Positions 7,119 through 13,959 of a DNA stretch of 15,952 nucleotides are shown here, piece by piece; position 1 is the first letter of the stretch, and each line of letters starts with the position of its first letter. The translations under genes were made by a program, and so were the position numbers. The DNA lies in assembly GCA_003451715.1 (NCBI GenBank), contig DMJN01000302.1, positions 1 to 15,952 on the forward strand, written 5' to 3'. The DNA is from Gammaproteobacteria bacterium (GTDB lineage Bacteria; Pseudomonadota; Gammaproteobacteria; Pseudomonadales; Pseudohongiellaceae). Under the pieces are notes generated by a model. The model was not told the origin of the DNA. It saw only the letters and a list, made by a program, of their open reading frames with translations, and searched no databases.

Positions 7119-7571
7119 ATGGCAGGAAAATATTTCGAAGAACTGCAGGTGGACGCGGTGTTTGAGCATCAGCCGCACCGCACTATTACGGAAACGGATA
7201 ACTACCTGTTCACTACCATGACGCATAATCCGCAGCCCCTACACATTGATGCCGAGTTCGCCAAGACGACCCAACACGGCCAGATTATTGTAAATAGCCT
7301 GTTTACTCTGGGGTTGGTGATCGGACTATCCGTCGCGGACACTACACTGGGGACTACTATTGGCAACCTGGGAATGGACAAGACGGAATTTCCCAATCCT
7401 GTCTTCATTGGAGACACACTACGGGTGACCACCAGAATCGTCGAGAAACGCGAATCGAAGACTAAACCTGATCGTGGCATCGTGTGGTTCCAGCACACCG
7501 GTATTAATCAACGAGATGAGATAGTGTGTGAATGTCTGCGTAAAGGCATGATGTTAAGGAAACCAGCCTGA
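7119..7571 (+). CDS. MaoC-family single-hotdog acyl-CoA hydratase-like protein
   Basis: 150 residues, one hotdog domain. Features are 'KYFEELQVDAVFEH..HRTITETDN', the family core 'MTHNPQPLHIDAEFAKTTQHGQIIVNSLFTLGL' spread over residues 34-66, and 'FPNPVFIGDTLRV'. His42 is the predicted catalytic His. The position five residues before it is Asn37 rather than the Asp of classical (R)-specific enoyl-CoA hydratases, typical of the 'N.QPLH' subgroup that lies beside CitE-type lyases (for example Rv2499c next to Rv2498c in Mycobacterium tuberculosis). Its role is hydration or dehydration of a CoA thioester; the substrate is not known. Its TGA shares one base with the ATG of the lyase gene, so the two are translationally coupled. 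The start is supported by AAGGACAGG just upstream. Confidence 0.84.
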   Translation: MAGKYFEELQVDAVFEHQPHRTITETDNYLFTTMTHNPQPLHIDAEFAKTTQHGQIIVNSLFTLGLVIGLSVADTTLGTTIGNLGMDKTEFPNPVFIGDTLRVTTRIVEKRESKTKPDRGIVWFQHTGINQRDEIVCECLRKGMMLRKPA

Positions 7572-8494
7572 TGTCTAAGATGCAACCGAGCAAGGGTGCC
7601 AGGGGATTGCGTAGATCGCTGCATTTCGTCCCTGGTGGCAATGACCGGATGTTTGAAAAAGCCCTGACATTGCCAGCGGACTCATTGATTCTGGACCTGG
7701 AAGATTCGGTTACTCCCGAAAACAAGGAATCCGCTCGTGAGCACGTCTGTCAGTGGATACGCGAAACAGACTTCGGTATGCAGGAGTGCCTGGTGCGTAT
7801 CAACCCGCAGGACACACCCTGGGGTAGAGATGATTTGTCCGCCATCATGGAGGTATTGCCCGATGGCCTGGTATTGCCGAAAGTAGCAAGCCGCGCCGAG
7901 GTCGATGCTATTGATGAAATGATGACTCCTGTTGAACAGGCGCACGATGTTGAAGCGGGTTCAATCTCACTGCTGTTGATCGGTACAGAAGTACCAGAGG
8001 CGGTATTCAATCTTCCGGAGATGACGAAGAACGCCAGAGTGGATGCCATCACCTGGGGTGCGGAGGATTTATCTGGGGCACTTGGCGCCAAAGCCAAGCG
8101 CGACGAGCAGGGTAACTACCTCGAAGTATTCAGTTATGTCAGATCAACTTGCCTATTGTCCGCAGTAGCCGGTGAGGCACATCCGATTGATGCAGTCTAT
8201 GTCGATTTTAAGAACACCGCAGGCCTGGCCAGAGAAAGCAAGATGGCGGCAGACATGGGTTTTACGGGCAAGATCACAATTCACCCCAAACAGATCGATA
8301 TAGTTAACGATGCCTTCACCCCCAGCGATGCTGAAATCAGCGAAGCCGCCGAATTGATTCAGGCATTCGAAGAACAACAGGCAGCGGGCAACATGGCATT
8401 TTCCTTCAGGGGACAGATGGTTGACGTGCCTCATCTGACACGCGCCCGTAAAATCATGGCTATCGCAGCCCATATCGCCGGGCTAACGGGCTGA
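7571..8494 (+). CDS. CitE/HpcH-type acyl-CoA lyase, candidate citramalyl-CoA or malyl-CoA lyase
   Basis: 307 residues of the HpcH/HpaI aldolase/CitE superfamily, a TIM barrel that cleaves 3-hydroxyacyl-CoA thioesters. Key sites are 'RRSLHFVPGGN' (14-24), 'LILDLEDSV' (39-47), Arg77 in 'VRIN', 'LPK' (102-104), Mg ligands Glu140 ('GTE') and Asp166 ('WGAEDLS'), 'AVYVDFKNTAGL', 'GFTGKITIHPKQI', and Asp285 in 'GQMVDVPHL'. Asp285 matches the C-terminal Asp that reaches the neighbouring subunit's active site in citramalyl- and malyl-CoA lyases. Products would be acetyl-CoA plus pyruvate from citramalyl-CoA, or acetyl-/propionyl-CoA plus glyoxylate from malyl-type substrates. It lies between the MaoC gene (1-bp overlap) and the acyl-CoA dehydrogenase. 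Citrate lyase beta is unlikely because no alpha or gamma subunit genes are present. Confidence 0.86.
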   Translation: MSKMQPSKGARGLRRSLHFVPGGNDRMFEKALTLPADSLILDLEDSVTPENKESAREHVCQWIRETDFGMQECLVRINPQDTPWGRDDLSAIMEVLPDGLVLPKVASRAEVDAIDEMMTPVEQAHDVEAGSISLLLIGTEVPEAVFNLPEMTKNARVDAITWGAEDLSGALGAKAKRDEQGNYLEVFSYVRSTCLLSAVAGEAHPIDAVYVDFKNTAGLARESKMAADMGFTGKITIHPKQIDIVNDAFTPSDAEISEAAELIQAFEEQQAAGNMAFSFRGQMVDVPHLTRARKIMAIAAHIAGLTG

Positions 8495-8521
8495 CAAGAA
8501 ACAAGAAACAAGAGACAAGAG
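8494..8521 (+). repeat. Four tandem heptamers in the ribosome-binding region
   Basis: ACAAGAA, ACAAGAA, ACAAGAG, ACAAGAG in direct succession, starting at the last base of the lyase stop codon and ending 3 bp before the ATG at 8525. The purine-rich units (AAGAG) provide the only Shine-Dalgarno-like sequence for the acyl-CoA dehydrogenase. Copy-number change by slippage would alter spacing and possibly translation. Confidence 0.75.
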
Positions 8522-8524
8522 AAT

Positions 8525-9691
8525 ATGGATTTTAGAGAGGACGAAGAACAAGGCCTGATTCGCGATTCGATCCGCAAGCTCTGTGAAGGCTTTCCCGATG
8601 ACTACTGGGAGGAGCATGACCGCCTGGGTCAATTTCCTGATGAATTCTTCAATGCCATGGCGGCTGCGGGCTGGATTGGCATCGCCATGCCGGAACAGTA
8701 TGGAGGCGCGGGCAGAGGTATTCAGGAAGCGGCAATCATACTGGAAGAAGTCGCCGCCTCCGGTGCCGCCATGAACGGTGCCACCCCGGTACATCTGTCT
8801 ATTTTTGGCATGCACCCGGTAGTCAAACATGGCTCTGCTGCCATGCGTGAAAAATACCTGCCTCCTGTGGCACGTGGTGAGATGCATGTGGCCTTCGGAG
8901 TCACCGAACCTGATGCCGGCAGTGATACCACATCCATCGAAACCTTTGCCAGGCTCGACGGTGATCACTACGTCGTGCGAGGACGCAAAGTCTGGACTAC
9001 CAAGGCCCTCGAGTCAGAAAGGGTGTTACTACTGGTGCGCACGCAGAAGAAAGAAGACGTGCAGCGCAAGACTGAAGGCATGACCTTGTTGCTGGCGGAA
9101 TTGCAGAAACCCGAGGTGTCTATCTCCGCCATTCCTAAACTGGGTCGCAATGCGGTACGCACCTGCGAAGTGGTCTATGACGATCTGAAGGTGCCGGTGG
9201 CTGATCGGGTCGGGGAAGAGGGTGCAGGCTTCAGGTATTTGCTGGATGGATTGAATGCAGAACGAATTTTGATAGCTGCCGAATCCGTTGGTATCGGCAG
9301 GGCCGCTCTGCGTCGTGCAGTGCGCTATGCAAATGAGCGAGTCGTGTTCGGTCGACCCATCGGTAAGAATCAGGGCATCGCCTTCCCATTAGCCGAAGCC
9401 CGCACCAGGCTCGATGCAGCCGAGTTGATGGTCCGTAAAGCCGCCTGGATGATAGACAACGACATACCCTGTGGCACCGAGGCGAACATGGCCAAGTGGC
9501 TGGCCGCAGAAGCAGGATTCTTCGCGGCAGACTGTGCCATTCAGACCCATGGTGGATTCGGCTATGCGCGGGAGTACCATGTCGAGCGCTACTGGCGAGA
9601 GGCGCGCCTGATGAAGCTGGCACCGATCTCTCAGGAAATGATTCTGAATTTTGTGGCAGAGCATGAACTTGGTCTGCCGCGCTCCTATTGA
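8525..9691 (+). CDS. Acyl-CoA dehydrogenase, catalytic Glu in the isovaleryl-CoA-dehydrogenase position
   Basis: 388 residues, full length for the family. An N-terminal helical domain with 'PEQYGG.G' (56-63) is followed by the flavin-domain signature 'FGVTEPDAGSD' (124-134) and 'VRGRKVWTT' (151-159), then the C-terminal helical domain with 'ERVVFGRPIGKNQGIAFPLAE' split over 271-291 and 'HGGFGYAREYHVERYWREARL' over 342-362. The usual Glu of medium-chain enzymes ('YEGT' after the 'R.AR' motif) is replaced by 'APIS'. Instead Glu246 in 'GLNAERILIAAES' aligns with the base of isovaleryl- and long-chain acyl-CoA dehydrogenases. It would oxidise an acyl-CoA to the 2,3-enoyl-CoA and pass electrons to ETF, feeding the hydratases beside it. 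It is third in the plus-strand operon, 30 bp after the lyase. A branched short substrate fits the cluster but is inferred. Confidence 0.87.
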   Translation: MDFREDEEQGLIRDSIRKLCEGFPDDYWEEHDRLGQFPDEFFNAMAAAGWIGIAMPEQYGGAGRGIQEAAIILEEVAASGAAMNGATPVHLSIFGMHPVVKHGSAAMREKYLPPVARGEMHVAFGVTEPDAGSDTTSIETFARLDGDHYVVRGRKVWTTKALESERVLLLVRTQKKEDVQRKTEGMTLLLAELQKPEVSISAIPKLGRNAVRTCEVVYDDLKVPVADRVGEEGAGFRYLLDGLNAERILIAAESVGIGRAALRRAVRYANERVVFGRPIGKNQGIAFPLAEARTRLDAAELMVRKAAWMIDNDIPCGTEANMAKWLAAEAGFFAADCAIQTHGGFGYAREYHVERYWREARLMKLAPISQEMILNFVAEHELGLPRSY

Positions 9692-9739
9692 TTTGCAGCG
9701 CCCCGCATAAAAGCAATTTTAAATAGCGGAAATATCGTA

Positions 9740-9745
9740 TATAAC
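9740..9745 (+). promoter_or_regulatory. Candidate -10 element (TATAAC)
   Basis: TATAAC within 'GTATATAACAG', about 100 bp upstream of the esterase start, in the 153-bp gap after the acyl-CoA dehydrogenase. The -35 at 17 bp spacing (TTTTAA) is poor, so this is only a candidate. No clear terminator is visible in the gap. Confidence 0.25.
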
Positions 9746-9844
9746 AGTGCCTGCCCGGGGTAAGAATAAAAACTGCCGCTGACTCTATCCGCGTGTAGAG
9801 CGCTGTGTGTTCTATCCATCGATCCTATTTCAGAGGGACTGACT

Positions 9845-11386
9845 ATGAAAATTTCAACTCGCCTGCTGCTAATCGCTGGATGCTGCGTCACTCTCACGGC
9901 GTATGGCATCGACGAACCCGTTTCCCTGACTCACGGGCAAGTGAGTGGAGCAACACTGGACAGTGGTGTGCAGGAGTTTCTCGGAATTCCCTTCGCCGCC
10001 CCTCCGGTAGGTGATTTACGCTGGAAGCCACCCCAGGCACCGACTCCGTGGCAGGGAGTCAGGGTCGCCGACCAGCATGGCCCGGCCTGCATACAGAGGC
10101 GCGCGGCTTATATGAGCGAAGATTGCCTGTACCTGAATGTATGGACCAAGGCAGAGACCGGTGGGGAAAAACTACCGGTTATGGTGTGGATTCACGGTGG
10201 TGGTTGGAGCAGTGGCTCTAACAGCGTACCGATATACGACGGTGAGGCTTTCGCTAATAATGAGGTGGTGCTGGTGTCGGTTAACTACCGCATGAATGCG
10301 TTTGGCTGGATGGCGCACCCAGCACTGTCGGCAGAGTCTGGGCAGGGCGTGTCTGGAAACTACGGCATCCTGGATAATGTCGCTGCACTTGAATGGGTAC
10401 AACAGAACATCGCCGAATTTGGCGGTGATCCTTCCAATGTGACGATCTTCGGTGAATCGGCGGGGGGTGGTAGCGTGTATGCGCTGTTAGCCACACCCCT
10501 GGCTGAGGGTCTGTTTCACAAGGCTATCTCTGAGAGTACCTGGATTACTGCCAACAACGTCACCAACCTGAATACGCCTAATGGTATGACCGTTAGTGCC
10601 GAACAGCGAGGCTCACAGGCCATCGGCGCGAAACTCGAAGAATCAGGCATGGGCGACGGTGAGGTGCTCGAGAACATGCGTAGCCTATCCGCGCAACAGT
10701 TGATGGAAATGCAGCTCGGAGTCTCCCTCATTGTAGATGGCCATGTGTTTCCCAAATCGCCGGCGGAGATTTTTGCCGAAGGATCACACAATATTGTTCC
10801 CTTGATGGCAGGCATCAATGATGGAGAAGGGCTGTTTTTCATCAGGCCAGACAGGACATTTCAATCGGTGGCGGAGCAGCGCGCCGCCCGGGTCGAAGAG
10901 TTCGGTGAGCATGCCGGTAGCCTGCTGGACTATTACGTGGCTGATAACGATGAGGATGTCTTCACGGTTGAAGTGGATTACAACACCGATGCCTGGTTTG
11001 CCCGCCCCACTCGTGAAATCATTCATTCCATCGCACGTTCGGCTGAAGACAGCTACATGTATGTGTTTACCCGAAACCTGCGCGACCCAACGCAGCGTTC
11101 GCCCCATGCAATGGAGCTGCGCTATGTATTCAACACCTTGCCGAGTGATGCACCCCCGGCCGATCTGGAGATCGCTCAACTGCTGAACGACTACTGGACA
11201 CAGTTCGCCAAGAACGGGACTCCCAATGGTGACGGATTACCACAATGGCCAGCCTATGACCTGGAATCCCAGGTACACCAGGTATTGGGTGTGCGGGTGG
11301 GACAGGATTCCATGCTGCGCAAGCAGGAATTGGATGAATTGGATCGCTATTTCAGCGATCGCTACAATTCGGCCATAAATAAGTAA
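9845..11386 (+). CDS. Exported type-B carboxylesterase
   Basis: 513 residues of the carboxylesterase/cholinesterase (alpha/beta hydrolase) family. Visible are 'FLGIPFAAPPVGDLRW' (45-60), 'SEDCLYLNVW' (91-100), the oxyanion segment 'IHGGGW', the nucleophile elbow 'FGESAGG' with Ser205, Glu328 in 'GINDGEG' and His421 in 'SPHAMELRYVF', so the catalytic triad is complete. The N-terminus is an export signal. 'LIAGC' with Cys13 could be a lipobox, though the stretch before it is short, and cleavage near residue 21 is the alternative. It would hydrolyse carboxylic esters in the periplasm or at the outer membrane. The ribosome site AGAGGG precedes the ATG. The metallo-hydrolase gene follows after 18 bp, so the two are probably cotranscribed. 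Substrate not predictable. Confidence 0.9.
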   Translation: MKISTRLLLIAGCCVTLTAYGIDEPVSLTHGQVSGATLDSGVQEFLGIPFAAPPVGDLRWKPPQAPTPWQGVRVADQHGPACIQRRAAYMSEDCLYLNVWTKAETGGEKLPVMVWIHGGGWSSGSNSVPIYDGEAFANNEVVLVSVNYRMNAFGWMAHPALSAESGQGVSGNYGILDNVAALEWVQQNIAEFGGDPSNVTIFGESAGGGSVYALLATPLAEGLFHKAISESTWITANNVTNLNTPNGMTVSAEQRGSQAIGAKLEESGMGDGEVLENMRSLSAQQLMEMQLGVSLIVDGHVFPKSPAEIFAEGSHNIVPLMAGINDGEGLFFIRPDRTFQSVAEQRAARVEEFGEHAGSLLDYYVADNDEDVFTVEVDYNTDAWFARPTREIIHSIARSAEDSYMYVFTRNLRDPTQRSPHAMELRYVFNTLPSDAPPADLEIAQLLNDYWTQFAKNGTPNGDGLPQWPAYDLESQVHQVLGVRVGQDSMLRKQELDELDRYFSDRYNSAINK

Positions 11387-11404
11387 TTAAAATCAGGTAG
11401 TTAC

Positions 11405-12262
11405 ATGATGAATTTAAATAAGTTGAGAGCAGTAATTCTGGGTGTCTGTATCACATCTCTGGCACAGTTTTCTTCAGCACAAGAACTCGATCACCGGGAT
11501 GATCCCGCCGTTCAGCGGGTAGCACCATTCCAGGTCTTCGACAACCTGTATTACGTCGGTGCCAAGTGGGTGTCTGCCTGGTTGTTGGTGAGCGATCAGG
11601 GACTGATCCTGTTCGATTCGCTTTACGGCGAATTGACCGATCTGGTTATCGATGGAATTCGCGAGTTAGGCTTCGACCCAGATGACGTACGCTATGTTAT
11701 CGTGACTCACGCACACTATGATCATGTAGGTGGCGCACGGCGTTTCCAAGAGGAATTTGGTTCGGTGGTGATGATGACCGAAGCAGACTGGCGAATGACT
11801 ACTGAACCTGCAATTTATCAGGAGTATGACAGACCGATTCGTCATCTCTCGGTTGTCGATGGTGGTACCTTAAATCTGGGCCGCACCCGGCTGCGTTTCA
11901 TGGTGACGCCGGGTCATACGCCTGGCGTACTGTCCACTCGTTTCACCGTCTATGACCGCGGTTATCCCCATGTGGCATTCATGTTCGGGGGTGTCGGCCT
12001 GAACTTCTCAGGGGTGGAACGCACCGAATCCTATATCAACAGCGTGCAGCGTCTGCAGCAGTTGCCGGATATCGAGGTGAATATTCCCAATCACGAAGGC
12101 TCGGGAGAGGTTTTCGAGCGCTATGAAATTCTCTCGGACCGCCGGGACGGTGACCCACATGCCTTCGTCGATCCTGAAAGCTGGAACGCGTGGTTGGAGA
12201 TTCTATTGCTGAATGCCGAATCGAAGCTGAAAAACGAGCAAGAGGCGGCCGGAATTAATTGA
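11405..12262 (+). CDS. Exported metallo-beta-lactamase-fold hydrolase, B3-like
   Basis: 285 residues. A signal peptide is present (cleavage after about residue 25, FSSA-Q). The zinc motif 'THAHYDHVGG' gives His102, His104, Asp106 and His107. Further ligands are probably His171 ('TPGHTPG') and His230 ('PNHEG'). 'P F.VFDNLYYVG..WVSAWLLVSDQGLILFDS' is spread over 41-72 and resembles subclass B3 beta-lactamases and their non-lactamase relatives. The Asp-His pair at 106-107 fits the B3 dinuclear pattern. It hydrolyses an unknown substrate in the periplasm. Location directly behind an esterase suggests a catabolic hydrolase (lactone, ester or amide) rather than antibiotic resistance, but lactamase activity cannot be ruled out. 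Ribosome site AGGTAG lies upstream of ATGATG; the second ATG is an alternative start. Confidence 0.87.
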   Translation: MMNLNKLRAVILGVCITSLAQFSSAQELDHRDDPAVQRVAPFQVFDNLYYVGAKWVSAWLLVSDQGLILFDSLYGELTDLVIDGIRELGFDPDDVRYVIVTHAHYDHVGGARRFQEEFGSVVMMTEADWRMTTEPAIYQEYDRPIRHLSVVDGGTLNLGRTRLRFMVTPGHTPGVLSTRFTVYDRGYPHVAFMFGGVGLNFSGVERTESYINSVQRLQQLPDIEVNIPNHEGSGEVFERYEILSDRRDGDPHAFVDPESWNAWLEILLLNAESKLKNEQEAAGIN

Positions 12263-12553
12263 TCTGTATGGGTTGTTTCATGACTGTTCTGTAAAACTCT
12301 GTAACACGTAAAATACAACCGTTTGATCTAGCTCAAAAAGTCAGCAAATAGCACGCACATCAAGGGATGCAGCAGTGTTCCCCTCACCATGCATCAACTA
12401 CCATTGGTACGTCTAGCAGGAAATTGTTCTGCCACGAGATGGGCTCTCTCCTGCCGCAGTGACCATCTCATAAGTCACTAATCTATAAGGAAATACCTAA
12501 AGAAGTTCTCGCTTCCATCGAGGAGAACCCTACTTTCCGGCGAGGAGAACCCT
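12263..12553 (+). promoter_or_regulatory. 291-bp leader/promoter region before the cytochrome-monooxygenase gene
   Basis: No gene is seen here. It contains an FNR-like site (12323-12336), a small palindrome TACCATTGGTA (12399-12409), an inverted repeat GAGATGG/CCATCTC (12436-12442 and 12463-12469, 20-base loop) that could fold in the mRNA leader, and an imperfect tandem duplication around the ribosome site (12512-12554). No clear terminator for the hydrolase gene was found, so read-through from upstream is possible. Confidence 0.4.
12323..12336. promoter_or_regulatory. FNR/ANR-like binding site
   Basis: TTGATCTAGCTCAA matches the TTGAT-N4-ATCAA consensus in 9 of 10 defined bases. It lies about 218 bp upstream of the start at 12554, so an FNR-activated transcript would have a leader of roughly 170-180 bases. 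Oxygen-dependent control would make sense for a heme/copper oxidase-like protein, but this is a single site with no confirmed -10 downstream. Confidence 0.35.
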
Positions 12554-12554
12554 A
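12512..12554 (+). repeat. Imperfect tandem duplication of the ribosome-binding segment
   Basis: The 14-mer CGAGGAGAACCCTA occurs at 12519-12532 and 12541-12554, embedded in a unit of about 21-22 bp repeated head to tail. Each copy contains the Shine-Dalgarno AGGAG. The second copy ends on the A of the ATG start at 12554, and the first has no start codon at the matching distance. Confidence 0.75.
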
Positions 12555-13957
12555 TGCGAATGCTCACAGAACATATCCGGGGATTGATGTTTATCACTGC
12601 GGTAACGATGCTGGCACCGATCTCCCAGGCTCAGCAAGTCACCTTTCATAAAGACATAGAGCCGATTTTGCAGCGTAGCTGCCAGTACTGTCACCGCCCG
12701 GGTGGTGCGGCTCCTATGCAACTGATTACCTACGAGGAAGTAGCGCCCTTCGCTGGCTTGATCGAATATAAGACTGGTCTCAGAGACCGTATGGGTGTCA
12801 TGCCTCCCTGGTATGCAGAGAAGGACATCGGTGTTCAGCAATACAAAAATGATCCTTCACTTACTGACGAGGAGATATTCGCTATTTCTGTCTGGGCGCG
12901 CACTGGTGCCCCTGAGGGCGATCCTGCCGATGCACCCGAGCCCCTGGTATTCGATGACAGCATCAAGTGGTCTTTGGGCGAACCCGATCTCATCTTTCGA
13001 ACTGAAGATTATACGATGCCGGCGGGCGACCCTGACTGGTGGGGTGATTTACCCAAGGTACCGGTTGGGCTGGATGAGGACCGCTATGTGAAGTCGGTGG
13101 AAATTGTTGAAACCAACGATGTTCCACTTACCGGCACCGGTCGCGAAACCGTGGGTGGCCTGTGGATATATCACCACGTGATCTGGCGAACAGAAGTTGT
13201 GGACGAAAATGGCGAGGTAGTACCCGGCAGTCAAGCGGGTTGGCCGATCCATGAAGTGGGTCGTAACCCGGATATATTTGACCCTGAAAACGGGCGTTTG
13301 CTGAGGGCCGGTTCGGTTTTCGCCACCGATTCGGCGCACATGCATTCCACTGGCTTGGATACTACGGGGTATCTGGAAATTGGTTTCCGCTTTCATCCCA
13401 GAGGTTATGAGCCCAAGTATGAGAGTGCCCGTTTTAGCCTTGGCAACGGGGTCGATATCAGCGTTACCGGCAACAAGACCGATCAGGAGTTACACGCCTA
13501 TTCGGTACTGGAGGATTTCACCAAGATTATTAGCTTCGAGCCCCATCTGCATGCCCTTGGTGAGCGTATGTGCCTGGAAGCAATCTGGGGTTACACCGTG
13601 GAAACACTGTCCTGTGTGGGCTACGACCATAACTGGGTACGTGCTTATCCCTTTGAGATCGACTATGAACCACTGCTGCCCCCGGGCACTGTGCTGCATA
13701 TTACCGGTTTTCTGAATAACACCAGCGCCAACTTCAATGTCCCTGACCCACGCAACTGGCAGGGTTCGGGAAACCGTTCGATGACCAATATGTTCATCGA
13801 CCTGGGTATCCGGGTGAAGATGACTGAGGAACAGTTTTTTGAAGAAATGGAGGGTCGTGTTGAGCGCCGGAACATTGGACCTAATGATCACATAATCGGT
13901 TGTCCCTTGTGTGGGGCACCGCTGGTGGACCATAGTGTTACATCGGTGGAGAACTAA
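12554..13957 (+). CDS. Cytochrome c fused to a copper type II (PHM/DBH-like) monooxygenase domain
   Basis: 467 residues, exported (signal 1-26, SQA-Q). Residues 28-125 form a cytochrome c-like domain with heme motif CQYCH (43-47) and a likely axial Met in 'RMGVMPPWY'. Residues 140-420 resemble the two-domain copper type II ascorbate-dependent monooxygenases: His207-His208 ('YHHVIW') and the HxH at 262-264 suit the CuH-type site; His331/His333 ('EPHLHALGERM') and Met410 ('SMTNMF') suit the CuM site, as HxH and Met do in PHM. Near the C-terminus is a CPLCG pair of cysteines (450-453). The likely activity is copper-dependent oxidation of a periplasmic substrate with electrons via the heme domain; the substrate is unknown. 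The next gene starts 2 bp after its stop. The gene at the left edge of the window is its diverged paralogue. The start is supported by AGGAGAACCCT upstream. Confidence 0.83.
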   Translation: MRMLTEHIRGLMFITAVTMLAPISQAQQVTFHKDIEPILQRSCQYCHRPGGAAPMQLITYEEVAPFAGLIEYKTGLRDRMGVMPPWYAEKDIGVQQYKNDPSLTDEEIFAISVWARTGAPEGDPADAPEPLVFDDSIKWSLGEPDLIFRTEDYTMPAGDPDWWGDLPKVPVGLDEDRYVKSVEIVETNDVPLTGTGRETVGGLWIYHHVIWRTEVVDENGEVVPGSQAGWPIHEVGRNPDIFDPENGRLLRAGSVFATDSAHMHSTGLDTTGYLEIGFRFHPRGYEPKYESARFSLGNGVDISVTGNKTDQELHAYSVLEDFTKIISFEPHLHALGERMCLEAIWGYTVETLSCVGYDHNWVRAYPFEIDYEPLLPPGTVLHITGFLNNTSANFNVPDPRNWQGSGNRSMTNMFIDLGIRVKMTEEQFFEEMEGRVERRNIGPNDHIIGCPLCGAPLVDHSVTSVEN

Positions 13958-13959
13958 TC

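Noticed and set aside
9231..9716. Long minus-strand frame opposite the acyl-CoA dehydrogenase
   Set aside because: Low-complexity His/Arg/Ser-rich translation typical of an antisense shadow; no motif or ribosome site seen.
11405..12262. Acquired antibiotic-resistance beta-lactamase
   Set aside because: The zinc motif fits the fold, but most family members are not lactamases, and the gene sits in a catabolic context with no mobile elements.
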